64,000 bases of DNA. Origin: Flavobacterium micromati (lineage in GTDB: Bacteria > Bacteroidota > Bacteroidia > Flavobacteriales > Flavobacteriaceae). The stretch covers positions 1 to 64,000 of the forward strand of contig NZ_FQWF01000008.1 of assembly GCF_900129585.1 (NCBI RefSeq). Direction: 5' to 3'. This document shows positions 1 to 8,624 of the stretch, piece after piece (position 1 is the stretch's first letter; the number at the start of each line of letters is the position of its first letter). A program made the position numbers and the translations under genes. Under the pieces are notes generated by a model. That model did not search any database. It saw nothing but the letters and a program-made list of their open reading frames with translations, and was not told the origin of the DNA.

Positions 1-566
1 GGTCAGAAAGTAGTGGTTATAAATTCAAGAAATACCGTACACCAGACTGCAAAGAATGTCCAATGAAAGACCTTTGCACTAGTAGAACAGGGGGAAGGGA
101 GATTGATCGCAGCCAATATGCTGATGCTGTTGAAGAAAACAACAAACGCTATCAAGAAAACCCACAGTTATACCGCACACGACAGGAAATTAATGAACAC
201 ATCTTTGGCACTATTAAACGTCAATGGGGCTACAATCACACCAATTTAACAGGACTTGAAAAAGTAAATGGCGAACACAGTTTGATAATGTTAGTGTACA
301 ACATCAAACGCACGATGAATATTCTGGGAATTCCCGATTTAATTGATAAAATCCAGAAATGGAATGCAAAATACCCACCAAAAGGGTATGCCGTGATCAA
401 AGTGACCTTTTTTAAGCTCTTGTGCGAGTTCAAAAATATCAAACAATTATTTCTATCTCCAAAAACCGCCTCGCTTACAAGCGAGTTTTGTGCGAATAGG
501 AAAGGCGTTATTGAGTTAATTTGAGCAAAAGTGGGGTAAATTCACAGCCTGACGTTTTGCAGCTAC
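1..566 (+). mobile_element. right end of an IS1182-type insertion sequence (partial)
   Basis: The window opens inside a transposase gene and the element appears to end about 40 bases after its stop codon. The boundary is inferred from a second, decayed copy on the minus strand at 52741-52919: the two match through the transposase C-terminus and the non-coding tail, and the match stops after GCAGCTAC at 559-566. The left end lies outside the window, so no pair of terminal inverted repeats could be checked. Confidence 0.6.
3..524 (+). CDS. IS1182-type (DDE) transposase, C-terminal part
   Basis: The reading frame is open from the window edge, so the true start lies upstream and only about 173 residues are visible. 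Near the start is a Cys cluster (DCKECPMKDLC) typical of the zinc-like region before the last catalytic segment of IS1182/IS5-related transposases. It is followed by an E-containing helix (RTRQEINEHIFGTIKRQWG), where the final Glu of the DDE triad is expected, and then by the LMVYNIKRTMNILG helix. The family cuts and joins transposon DNA. The last 40 residues (LTSEFCANRKGVIELI) recur in the remnant at 52741-52919. No internal stop is visible, so the element could still be functional if the rest is intact. Confidence 0.75.
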   Translation, partial: SESSGYKFKKYRTPDCKECPMKDLCTSRTGGREIDRSQYADAVEENNKRYQENPQLYRTRQEINEHIFGTIKRQWGYNHTNLTGLEKVNGEHSLIMLVYNIKRTMNILGIPDLIDKIQKWNAKYPPKGYAVIKVTFFKLLCEFKNIKQLFLSPKTASLTSEFCANRKGVIELI

Positions 567-669
567 CCGAAGGGCGGGACTTTTACCACAAAACTTCAAT
601 CGGAGCACTGAATTTTCGGCTTGCACAAATGTGTCTTTGGAACACGAAACCCCGCCTTTTGGGTAGGTG
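560..669. repeat. long imperfect palindrome between IS end and nuclease gene (attC-like?)
   Basis: Positions 560-578 and 651-669 are inverted copies matching at 16 of 19 positions (two of the three mismatches would be G-U pairs), with about 70 bases between them. The structure sits between the IS end and the 3' end of the leftward nuclease gene, followed by GTAACAGC on the gene strand. A different palindrome occupies the same place beside the second IS remnant near 52640-52740. The layout resembles the attC sites of integron cassettes, but no integrase gene is in the window. It could also act as a terminator for the nuclease gene. Confidence 0.45.
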
Positions 670-697
670 CTGTTACAAGCTGGTGTTCTTTCTGTCG

Positions 698-1780
698 TCA
701 TATTCCGCTTTTAATTCTGTTGTCGTGTTTGCATAACATTTGGCAATTATCTGCTGTCGATTTTCCACCACTGTGCCAAGGTGTAATGTGGTCGGCTTCC
801 ATTTCGTTTAGTTCAAAAGTTACTTTACATTTTGGGCAAATTCCTTTTTGTCTTTCAAATGCTTCTCTTTTTTGTTTATCCGTAAAAGCACGAATACTTA
901 AATACTTTTCGTTTCGTGTCAAAACGTATTCGTAAATGCCAGACTTTCTTGTAACGTCTTCGTCTTGCATTAAAGCGGTAATTTCTTCTTCTAATTTTTT
1001 TGCGTCAAATTGTTTGTCTTTGTAATTGTTGTATAGAAAACCATAATTTATACCTTTCATTTCTTTTCGGTATTTTGGAAAAACAACTTTTATCCAAGTC
1101 ATTAGACTTGTAAAATATAACCACAATTCACTTGCGTTTGGTTTGTGTTGGTTTTCTGCCATATACTGCTCAATTTTGTCATTGCTTAACCAACTAATTG
1201 AGGTTTCTAAATAGTCTTGTCGTATTGGCAAACCATTCATAAAGTCGTTGCCGATATTGTAAGCTGGACAACCCGTTTTACTGAAATATTTTTTTGCTTC
1301 TGTCAGCCAAGTTCCTGTATAAATTGCGTTTCGTAATTCCTGTTGAGTTAGTTTTTCTCCTGCAATGTTTATGGTTTTGAACCAATCTAATTTTTCTTTG
1401 TCGTTGCCTTCGCAGAAGTAAACCATAAGTTTGTAATCCAAAATTTGGTTTTGTTCAACGTCTGTAAGGTTGTTGAAATACATAGAGTTTAAAGAATAAC
1501 TACCCGTTACATATTCGCAAATGCTAATTGTTCTTTGTTGTCCGTCCAAAACTTCGTAAGTGTCATCTTCGTTTTTTACCCAATACATTACGTTTAATGG
1601 AAAATTTTTTTGAACAGTTTCAATTACAGCATCACGTTGTTTGTCTTTGTAAACAAATTCACGCTGATATTTTGGTCGTATGTTTAGGTTGCCACCAAAA
1701 CCAACAACGCCTTCTTCGTTGTCGTTAAAGTAGCCGTTGGCAACTTCTTTAATTTTTATTTCTTTAAGTTCAATTTTCAT
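698..1780 (-). CDS. DUF262 (GmrSD-type) and HNH endonuclease protein
   Basis: The 360-residue protein has two modules. The N-terminal DUF262/ParB-like module carries YQREFVY near residues 38-44 and the DGQQR signature at 79-83, which in GmrSD and related proteins forms the NTP-binding site. The C-terminal HNH module has CPKC (315-318), DH (330-331), N345 and LCKHDN (349-354), the expected layout of a zinc-stabilised HNH nuclease. The start codon overlaps the stop of the upstream methyltransferase gene in an ATGA junction, so the two are probably translated together. DUF262-HNH proteins are known in type IV restriction and in phosphorothioate or methylation-linked defence. A restriction role paired with the neighbouring methylase is inferred; the DNA target is unknown. 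Confidence 0.8.
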   Translation of the reverse strand: MKIELKEIKIKEVANGYFNDNEEGVVGFGGNLNIRPKYQREFVYKDKQRDAVIETVQKNFPLNVMYWVKNEDDTYEVLDGQQRTISICEYVTGSYSLNSMYFNNLTDVEQNQILDYKLMVYFCEGNDKEKLDWFKTINIAGEKLTQQELRNAIYTGTWLTEAKKYFSKTGCPAYNIGNDFMNGLPIRQDYLETSISWLSNDKIEQYMAENQHKPNASELWLYFTSLMTWIKVVFPKYRKEMKGINYGFLYNNYKDKQFDAKKLEEEITALMQDEDVTRKSGIYEYVLTRNEKYLSIRAFTDKQKREAFERQKGICPKCKVTFELNEMEADHITPWHSGGKSTADNCQMLCKHDNRIKSGI

Positions 1781-2790
1781 AGTTTTCTATTCTTTATTAA
1801 AACTCTGACATATGTAGGTTTACCATTTATTGCACCTTCTTTATCTTTTATTAAACCGTGTTCTTTGATTGGAATATTTTCATTTTTCCTAACATCATTA
1901 GAACTTATAATTTCAAATTGTTCAGGGTTGTATTTGTCAATAAGCGTAATTGGAACTCCCATAACACCAGCAAAATCCATTGGAATGTCTGCTACTTTAT
2001 TTACGTTAATTGCTTCGTAGTTGTCATAAGTGGGATATTCAATTTCGTTTCCGTAATAGGTTTTGTAAAGAATAATATCTTCGTGCCGTTTACGAGTATC
2101 TAAATTGGTAAACCAATAAACACTACCCATACTGAAATACTTTTGCCCGTTTACAATTTTAATTCGTGTTTCGGTTTCTATTTCGTAATGGTCAGGCACT
2201 TTAAACCATTTTGTTCCGCCATTATCAACGCCCGTCCAAATTTTATTCTCTTTTACAAGTTTAAAAATTTCTTTGTAGGTTAAGTTGTTTTGATTGCCAA
2301 TGATTAGAAATTTTTTGTCATGTTCAATAAGTTGAGCCACATATTCGCGAAACAATGAAAAAGGCGGATTAGTAACAATAATATCGGCTTGCATTAGCAA
2401 GTCGATACTTTCTTGACTTCTAAAATCTCCATCGCCTTTTAATTCGTGTATTCCAATTTCTTCGGGATTTGGAACTCTGTCGCCATTTTTATCGCCATTG
2501 TATTCAAGCCAAATCGCACTTTCAGATTTGTGTTTGCTGAATAAATCTCTTTCTTGGTTTTTATAGCAAGTCGTTATTAGTCGTTTAAGTTCTAAATCTT
2601 CAAATTTGTGAGAGAAGTAGTGAAAGAAATTACTAATTCTTGGGTCGTCACAATTGCAAAAAACAGTCTTCCCTTTAAAATAGTCTTTGTAATGTCGAAG
2701 CTCTTTTTCAATGTCAGTCAGCTCGGTATAAAACTCGTCATTTTTACCTGCTTTCGCCTTTTTAAGATTGTTGTTAAGAGATTTTGCCAT
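1777..2790 (-). CDS. EcoRI-family adenine-specific DNA methyltransferase
   Basis: The protein (about 337 residues) matches the EcoRI methylase family: an N-terminal KNDEFYTEL segment, FCNCDDPRISNFFHYF at 44-59, and the catalytic NPPF motif at 141-144. The family transfers a methyl group from S-adenosylmethionine to the N6 of adenine in double-stranded DNA. The ATG at 2790 was preferred to an in-frame TTG one codon upstream. The gene reads into the DUF262-HNH gene with a 4-base overlap, which suggests that modification is made first and nuclease second. Sequence specificity cannot be predicted here; GAATTC does occur in the window (for example 8883-8888). Neighbouring IS DNA and structured repeats suggest acquisition by transfer. 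Confidence 0.85.
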   Translation of the reverse strand: MAKSLNNNLKKAKAGKNDEFYTELTDIEKELRHYKDYFKGKTVFCNCDDPRISNFFHYFSHKFEDLELKRLITTCYKNQERDLFSKHKSESAIWLEYNGDKNGDRVPNPEEIGIHELKGDGDFRSQESIDLLMQADIIVTNPPFSLFREYVAQLIEHDKKFLIIGNQNNLTYKEIFKLVKENKIWTGVDNGGTKWFKVPDHYEIETETRIKIVNGQKYFSMGSVYWFTNLDTRKRHEDIILYKTYYGNEIEYPTYDNYEAINVNKVADIPMDFAGVMGVPITLIDKYNPEQFEIISSNDVRKNENIPIKEHGLIKDKEGAINGKPTYVRVLIKNRKL

Positions 2791-2904
2791 CAATATTATG
2801 TCTGTTCGTTAAGGTCGTAAAATTACAATTTTAATTTCTGTTTCTTGTCGGTTTGTCTGTCGGTTGTCGGTCGTCCTGCACTTGCTTGTAACTAGTATAT
2901 ATGT

Positions 2905-2965
2905 CTGATAAAATCAGACTTATCTACCTTGATTCGGGTGGATAAGGCTGATAAAATCAGACTTA
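2905..2965. repeat. paired 18-bp direct repeats upstream of the methylase operon
   Basis: CTGATAAAATCAGACTTA occurs at 2905-2922 and again at 2948-2965, 43 bases apart. Each copy contains the short inverted repeat CTGAT-AAA-ATCAG. They lie 115-175 bases upstream of the leftward methylase start, where a promoter or operator is expected, and near the right edge of the accessory segment. They could be regulator sites or traces of an insertion. The rest of the gap 2791-3516 shows only AT-rich sequence with no convincing gene. Confidence 0.6.
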
Positions 2966-3516
2966 ATTCTAAAATCAAATATATAAATAATTCTTTACAA
3001 ATCATCAACAGGACTTTTATTTTGAAAATAATTATCGTAGCTGCAAGAGTTTATATTTTCAATATTTTGGTACTATTATTTACTACTAATCGTAATTGTA
3101 ATATATTTTGTTAACGCTTAGTAGTAACAGTTGTGCCTAGTAGTGTGGAGTTTTTAAACTTATGATTAGTTCTACTAAATCAAGTCACAAGCGAAAGTAG
3201 TCATGATCTATAAAATAGATTTCTGACAATTGCAATAACGGTAAATTGGTATCGAAACAAAGAGTTCGATAGGGTGTAATTTTTGTACGAAGAATAATAA
3301 ATTACAATTTTTGAAAGTAAAGCCATTTAATTTAAAACTCAAAAGTTGAGATCTATAATGATTAGTTTGAAAGTCTAAAAAGACTAGAAACAAAATAGAA
3401 GTAAATTAGAAATCATTACAAATTATCCTCTAGAATAAGTCCTAATCTTCGTTTTACTTTTAGTCTACAAAAAGGTAATTTAGCTTTGAATTAATTTAGT
3501 CGAAGAGCCATTATTT

Positions 3517-4182
3517 TCACTGATTACTTAAAAAAGTTATATCCTCAATTAATCGCTTCATATCCTCTTTGTTAGTGCCGTCATAAAAACCGCGAACTCT
3601 TTTTTTGGTATCGACCAAAACAAAATTTTCAGTGTGAACCATATCATATAATTCTTCTGGTTTTCCCATTTTTACAGCCAAATATGATTTTCTCGCCATC
3701 GCATAAATTTCCTTTTTATCGCCGGTTACTAAATTCCATTGGGAGTCATCAACATTGTGTTTTTTGGCGTAAGCCTTCAACACAGCAACGTTATCCGTTT
3801 CTGGGAAAACAGTATGTGAAAGCAATTTTACTTTTGGATTATTAGCAAAAGCCGTTTGAATTTCAGAGAGATTGGTGGTCATTTTTGGACAAATGGTAGC
3901 GCAAGTCGTAAAGAAAAAGTCAGCAACATAAATTTTACCTTCATAATCTTTTTGGGTTATCGTTTTCCCATTTTGATTGGTAAATGAAAAATCAGCAATT
4001 GTATGATACTTGCTTTTGTACTGAATTGTACTGTCTACTAATTCTGGATTTACATCAGCAGGATTGTAAATTGGCAATGTTTTTTTTGGCTTAAGAGCCG
4101 AATAAAATAAGGATAATACAACAATGGAGAAAACAACGAAAATCCCTAAAAAGAGGCCATATTTTTTTAAAAATCGTGACAT
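3517..4182 (-). CDS. SCO1/SenC family protein (copper chaperone for cytochrome oxidase)
   Basis: This 221-residue membrane-anchored thioredoxin-fold protein has an N-terminal transmembrane segment at about 5-28. Its copper and redox site is visible as C94-ATI-C98 plus His183 in the VHTENFVLVD segment. The family delivers copper to, or keeps reduced, the CuA centre of cytochrome c oxidase on the periplasmic side. The ATG at 4182 was chosen over an in-frame TTG six codons upstream because the membrane segment then begins in the usual way. No other oxidase genes are adjacent. A TAnnTTTG-type element lies just upstream at 4198-4205. Confidence 0.9.
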   Translation of the reverse strand: MSRFLKKYGLFLGIFVVFSIVVLSLFYSALKPKKTLPIYNPADVNPELVDSTIQYKSKYHTIADFSFTNQNGKTITQKDYEGKIYVADFFFTTCATICPKMTTNLSEIQTAFANNPKVKLLSHTVFPETDNVAVLKAYAKKHNVDDSQWNLVTGDKKEIYAMARKSYLAVKMGKPEELYDMVHTENFVLVDTKKRVRGFYDGTNKEDMKRLIEDITFLSNQ

Positions 4183-4197
4183 AATGCTATTTTTATG

Positions 4198-4205
4198 CAA
4201 AAGTA
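4198..4205 (-). promoter_or_regulatory. candidate -7 element of the SCO gene
   Basis: On the minus strand this reads TACTTTTG, matching the Bacteroidota -7 consensus TAnnTTTG, and ends 16 bases before the chosen start codon. No clear -33 TTG at the usual spacing was found, so the call is tentative. Confidence 0.4.
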
Positions 4206-4444
4206 CAACAACATGATTTGTTTTTAATTTTTATTAACAGAATCTTAGTCCGTGTTGATTGTCACTTTATAATTTATCATTTGGTAAATATTTAAATGAT
4301 TTTAAGGAAATAAATTTACTTCGTCAGCCAGAAAATCAATTGTACTGTTTTACTAAATTTTTGGTATGCAATTTTTAACAAAAAATTAAAAGTTTTATTG
4401 ATAGCTTTGTAATTATAACTGAATCATTAATAAAAATCAAAAAA

Positions 4445-6499
4445 ATGAAAAATAAGCAATTGCTTTTTGTCATTCCTGCAATTATGGGTTTTGCTTTGGG
4501 TCAAGCCCAAAATGCTCCTGCTACTAAGGAACCAGGAATTAATGTAAATTACATGGATAAGAAAGTGAAACCAAGTAACGATTTCTTTAGATATGTAAAT
4601 GGCACTTGGTTGGACAATACTGAAATTCCAAATGATAGAACTCGCTGGGGAAGTTTTGATGAATTGCGCAAAAGAACCGATGCTGATGCATTGGCAATTT
4701 TAAAAGAGGCAACTACAAATCCAAGTTACAAATCTAACACTGATCAAGGGAAAGCGGTAAACTTATACCAAACAATCTTGGACACTGTGGGAAGAAATAA
4801 AGCGGGAATCGCTCCATTAAAACCTTATTTAGCTAAAATTAATGCAGTTAAAACTACTAAAGATTTACAAGCATTACTTATCGAAATGGAACCTCTTGGT
4901 GGTATCGGATTTTTTGGCGCTGGCGTAGGAACCGATGCTAAAAACAGTAGTCGTAATGTTATTAATCTAGGGCCAGGCAGTGTTGGACTTCCAGACAGAG
5001 ATTATTATGTTTCTGATGATGCCGATTCTAAAGAGAAGCGTGCTAAATATGTGTTACATGTTGCTAAGATGTTGCAATTTCTAGGAGATTCGCCAGCGGT
5101 TGCCAAAACTAATGCTGAAAAAATTCTTGCGCTTGAGATTGAAATGTCTAAACCAAGATTGGATAGAGTAGAGCGTAGAGATCGTCGTAAATCCTACAAT
5201 CCGATGACTCTGGCTGAGTTAAGCAAATTGACGCCATCAATCAATTGGGATACTTATTTTACTAAAATTGGATTGGCAAAAGCAGATACCGTAATTGTTT
5301 CTCAACCAAAATACATGACTGCTTTAGAAACTATTTTTAAAGAAAATAAAGTAGCCGATTGGAAAGCGTACATGCGATGGAGTTTATTAAATAGAGCTTC
5401 AAGTCAGTTGTCTACAACCATTGAAAATGCAAATTTCGACTTTTACGGAAAAACATTAACAGGTGCTGTCAAGCCAAGACCACGTGATGAAAATGCACTT
5501 CAAACTATCAACGGCACTTTAGGCGAAGCTTTAGGAAAATTATATGTAGAGAAAAAATTTCCGGCTGAAGCCAAAGTGAAAGCGGAGAAAATGATCAAAA
5601 ATATTTTTACAGCTTTCGAAAACAGAATTAACAACTTGTCCTGGATGTCAGCAGAAACTAAAGTCAGTGCGCTTGCTAAACTGCATAAATCAAGAATAAA
5701 AATAGGTTATCCTGACAAATGGAAAGATTATTCAGCTTTGACTGTTAAAAGTCCAGCAGAAGGTGGAACTTATTTTGAGAATGCTAAAAATATGGCGCAA
5801 TGGCGTTTTGATGAAAATATCGCTGAGTTGAATAAACCAGTAGATAAGGACAAATGGGGAATGTCGCCGCAAACAGTTAATGCGTATTACAATCCATCTA
5901 ATAATGAAATCGTATTTCCAGCAGCAATCTTGCAACCGCCTTTTTACAATTACCAAGCTGATGAAGCGGTAAATTATGGTGGAATAGGAGGCGTTATTGG
6001 TCATGAAATTTCACATGGTTTTGATGATTCAGGATCGCGTTACAATGCTGATGGAAATCTGGTGGACTGGTGGACAGCTGAGGATTTAAAACAATTTTCA
6101 GCTTTAACAGGAGCACTTGCCGCACAATACAGCGCATTGGAACCTTTGCCAGGAACTTTTGTTGATGGTAAATTTACTTTGGGTGAAAACATAGGCGATT
6201 TAGGTGGTGTAAATGCTGCGTATGATGGTTTACAAATTTATTTAAAAGAAAATGGAAACCCAGGATTAATTGATGGTTACACACCAGAACAACGATTCTT
6301 TATTTCTTGGTCAACAATTTGGCGCTCAAAAATGCGTGATGAAGCGTTGAAAAACCAAGTAAAAACGGATCCGCATTCTCCTGGAATGTACCGTGCTTAT
6401 GTACCTTTGCAAAACATAGATACTTTCTACCAAGCTTTTGACATTAAAGCAAATGACGGAATGTACATTGCTCCAGAAAAACGAGTTAGAATCTGGTAA
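4445..6499 (+). CDS. M13 family zinc metallopeptidase (PepO/neprilysin-like)
   Basis: The 684-residue exported endopeptidase begins with a signal peptide (cleavage probably after GLGQAQ or nearby, about residue 22). The N-terminal M13 domain starts with NYMDKKVKPSNDFFRYVNG. The catalytic domain has HEISH at 520-524, giving two zinc ligands and the catalytic Glu, and ENIGD at 581-585, giving the third ligand. It ends in the family C-terminus (NDGMYIAPEKRVRIW), so it appears complete. M13 enzymes cleave short peptides in the periplasm or at the cell surface. It stands alone between a SCO gene on the other strand and a terminator. TAGCTTTG at 4402-4409 could be its -7 element. Confidence 0.95.
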   Translation: MKNKQLLFVIPAIMGFALGQAQNAPATKEPGINVNYMDKKVKPSNDFFRYVNGTWLDNTEIPNDRTRWGSFDELRKRTDADALAILKEATTNPSYKSNTDQGKAVNLYQTILDTVGRNKAGIAPLKPYLAKINAVKTTKDLQALLIEMEPLGGIGFFGAGVGTDAKNSSRNVINLGPGSVGLPDRDYYVSDDADSKEKRAKYVLHVAKMLQFLGDSPAVAKTNAEKILALEIEMSKPRLDRVERRDRRKSYNPMTLAELSKLTPSINWDTYFTKIGLAKADTVIVSQPKYMTALETIFKENKVADWKAYMRWSLLNRASSQLSTTIENANFDFYGKTLTGAVKPRPRDENALQTINGTLGEALGKLYVEKKFPAEAKVKAEKMIKNIFTAFENRINNLSWMSAETKVSALAKLHKSRIKIGYPDKWKDYSALTVKSPAEGGTYFENAKNMAQWRFDENIAELNKPVDKDKWGMSPQTVNAYYNPSNNEIVFPAAILQPPFYNYQADEAVNYGGIGGVIGHEISHGFDDSGSRYNADGNLVDWWTAEDLKQFSALTGALAAQYSALEPLPGTFVDGKFTLGENIGDLGGVNAAYDGLQIYLKENGNPGLIDGYTPEQRFFISWSTIWRSKMRDEALKNQVKTDPHSPGMYRAYVPLQNIDTFYQAFDIKANDGMYIAPEKRVRIW

Positions 6500-6517
6500 T
6501 AGTTTCAGAAGAAATTA

Positions 6518-6555
6518 AAAATCCCATTTGCCTGAGCAAATGGGATTTTTTTTTT
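6518..6555. terminator. bidirectional terminator between M13 peptidase and EamA genes
   Basis: A perfect 14-base stem (6518-6531 with 6536-6549) closes a 4-base CTGA loop and runs into a T tract on the plus strand. It lies just after the peptidase stop and at the 3' end of the convergent transporter gene, so it can serve both. Confidence 0.85.
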
Positions 6556-7495
6556 AAGAAGGTTCAGGATTTTTTTTTCGCGATTTTCGTAGCGAGTAAT
6601 TCACCAAGTACAATCCAAATAAAGTAACCGTTCCACCAAGTATAATTGCAGTATTTAGAGTTTCGTCAAATAGTAACGCTCCTAATAAAATGGCAACAAT
6701 TGGGTTTATATACGAATAGATTGTACTAATTTCAGCAGGAAGGTTTTGAAGAGCATAAATAAAAGCTATAAAAGTTAGTACTGATCCAAATATAACTAAA
6801 TAGGCAATTGACCACCAGGATACTGCCGGAATCTCGCTGAATTTGACTGCTGTTCCAGTGGCGCCAATATACGCAAAAACGATAATGCTCGATAGAAACA
6901 TTTGCAATCCCAAACTAAAATAGGGATTAAAAGTCGCTGCCTTTTTCTTTGTATACAATGTGCCGAAAGCCCAAGTCAAGGTCGAAATTATCGAAATTAT
7001 AATTCCAAATCTAAAATTAGGAATCAAAAAATCATGCAGATGATCATAAAAAATAATACAAACACCACCAAAACTGATTATAAGACCCAGCACAGAAAAT
7101 TTAGATAAACGCTCACCTCTAAAAAAAGTAATAATAACGATCCACAATGGAACACAAGCTGCAATGATAGCTCCTAGGCCACTACTAATATACTTTACTC
7201 CCCAAGTACTTAAGGCATTGCTCAAAACGAAATTTAGAGCGCTAAGAATCAAGATCGATTTCCACTGTTTTCCCTTTGGCCAAGCTGCTTTTTTAAATAA
7301 AAAAAAAGAGATGTAAAGCAAACCTCCTATAAATTGTCTAATGGCAACAAGTTGTAATGCTGGCATGTGTTTGACTCCTATTTTAGAGGCGATCCAAGTG
7401 GTTCCCCAAAAAAAACTAACAAAGCACAATGCTAAGATGGGTAAACCAATCAAATTAATTTTAGACGAAACAGCATTCTTAATTTTAGTTTTCAC
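6554..7495 (-). CDS. EamA/DMT superfamily transporter
   Basis: The protein has about ten hydrophobic helices arranged as two five-helix EamA repeats. The first begins at LIGLPILALCFVSFFWGTTW and the second at FGIIISIISTLTWAFGTLY. Family members export or import small metabolites such as amino acids, purines or sugars; the substrate here is unknown. The start is uncertain: the chosen GTG lies one base past the stop of the upstream SDR gene, while an in-frame TTG at 7516 would overlap it by 20 bases. The two genes are probably co-transcribed. The C-terminus is basic (RKSRKKNPEPS). Confidence 0.85.
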   Translation of the reverse strand: MKTKIKNAVSSKINLIGLPILALCFVSFFWGTTWIASKIGVKHMPALQLVAIRQFIGGLLYISFFLFKKAAWPKGKQWKSILILSALNFVLSNALSTWGVKYISSGLGAIIAACVPLWIVIITFFRGERLSKFSVLGLIISFGGVCIIFYDHLHDFLIPNFRFGIIISIISTLTWAFGTLYTKKKAATFNPYFSLGLQMFLSSIIVFAYIGATGTAVKFSEIPAVSWWSIAYLVIFGSVLTFIAFIYALQNLPAEISTIYSYINPIVAILLGALLFDETLNTAIILGGTVTLFGLYLVNYSLRKSRKKNPEPS

Positions 7496-7496
7496 T

Positions 7497-8339
7497 TTAC
7501 AAATTTGGTTGCGCAAAAGTATATTTTAAAAGCTGCACAACTTTATCATTCTCGATAATTTTTCCAATAGATGGTTTGGAATGATCAAATTTGGGCAAAG
7601 CTAAATTTAATTCGGCTGCTTTTTGAGTGTAATATTGTTCACGAGTAGGATGGAAAGAGGTAACTGCGTTGAAAGTTTCATCCCAACAATTAGTTGCTAT
7701 AATTTTTAGAATAATGCCAATACAATCTTGTTGATGAATCAAATTTACGGGCGCGTCAGGATTTGCCAAATTTTCTTTGCCAGCTAAAAATTTTGCTGGT
7801 TGCCGATTTGCGCCAATTAATCCGCCAAAACGAATAGCGGTTGTTTTAAAATTTTTATTGCTTTGCAACAGCTGTTCTGATTCAAGCAATTGTTTCCCAC
7901 TTTCGGTATCCGGACTTGGAAATGAGGTGGCTGTTACTGTTTTTTGGCCTTCGCCAAAGATTGAGGTAGAGCTGACAAACAATACATTTTCAATAGTTGA
8001 TCTCTCTATAAATGGAATCAGGATAGCTATTTTTTTGACAAATGTGTTTGCAGCAAACGTGTCTGAATAAGCCCGTAATTGCGGCGGTATATCAATAATT
8101 AAGGTTTCGCTTCCAGCTAAAAAATGGTGCATTGTAGTTGAAAACTTTTTGGCGTCGAGCGAATCTTCGTTTAAATTCACTGGGACATCAATCAAAAACG
8201 GTTGGATTCCCGCATTTTCTAAAGTTATAAGTTTCTCGTGTGTTGTGGTCGATCCATTTATTTGATGCTTATTTTCAAGTAAGGCTTTCGCCAAAGGCAA
8301 ACCCAACCAACCGCAACCTAGAATGCTAATTTTTTTCAT
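7497..8339 (-). CDS. NAD(P)-binding SDR-type epimerase/oxidoreductase
   Basis: The 280-residue protein opens with the dinucleotide-binding loop ISILGCGWLGLPLA, which resembles the GxGxxG variant of YeeZ-like extended SDR proteins. FVSSTSIFGEG corresponds to the active-site strand of that group, but the YxxxK pair of classical SDRs is not clearly present. The family binds NAD(P) and acts on nucleotide-sugar or similar substrates; the reaction here is unknown. It lies immediately upstream of an EamA transporter gene, probably in one transcript. Confidence 0.75.
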   Translation of the reverse strand: MKKISILGCGWLGLPLAKALLENKHQINGSTTTHEKLITLENAGIQPFLIDVPVNLNEDSLDAKKFSTTMHHFLAGSETLIIDIPPQLRAYSDTFAANTFVKKIAILIPFIERSTIENVLFVSSTSIFGEGQKTVTATSFPSPDTESGKQLLESEQLLQSNKNFKTTAIRFGGLIGANRQPAKFLAGKENLANPDAPVNLIHQQDCIGIILKIIATNCWDETFNAVTSFHPTREQYYTQKAAELNLALPKFDHSKPSIGKIIENDKVVQLLKYTFAQPNL

Positions 8340-8463
8340 TTTTTGATTATTATGGTCGATTTGCTTTCGCTTTTTTTGACTCGTTTCTGGATTATCTTTT
8401 TGATGAGATGAAAATTAAATTGTGATGTTAATTCCTGTAGCAATTATGTGCAGTTTGTAACAT

Positions 8464-8526
8464 TGAGCTTGCCGAAATGCTTCTTTTGGTCATCAGTAAT
8501 ATACTACGATCTCTTCTGCAAGCTCA
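8464..8526. repeat. inverted repeat in the 8340-8624 gap
   Basis: GAGCTTGC at 8464-8471 is repeated in inverted form as GCAAGCTC at 8519-8526. The words resemble the decayed intergenic repeats common in flavobacteria. Nothing else was seen in the 285-base gap between the SDR and M28 peptidase genes. Confidence 0.35.
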
Positions 8527-8624
8527 GAGAGACATTCGATTTCTCAATAGCTATAAAAAATCCTTAATAACAGTAAAATTTGAGAAGTAAAATAAAATAA
8601 AGGTCACAATTTGTAGTGACATAT

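Noticed and set aside
236..442. Minus-strand frame inside the transposase
   Set aside because: Shadow of the transposase coding strand.
2929..3393. Short frames in the gap between the methylase and SCO genes
   Set aside because: Composition is AT-rich with no family match and poor starts.
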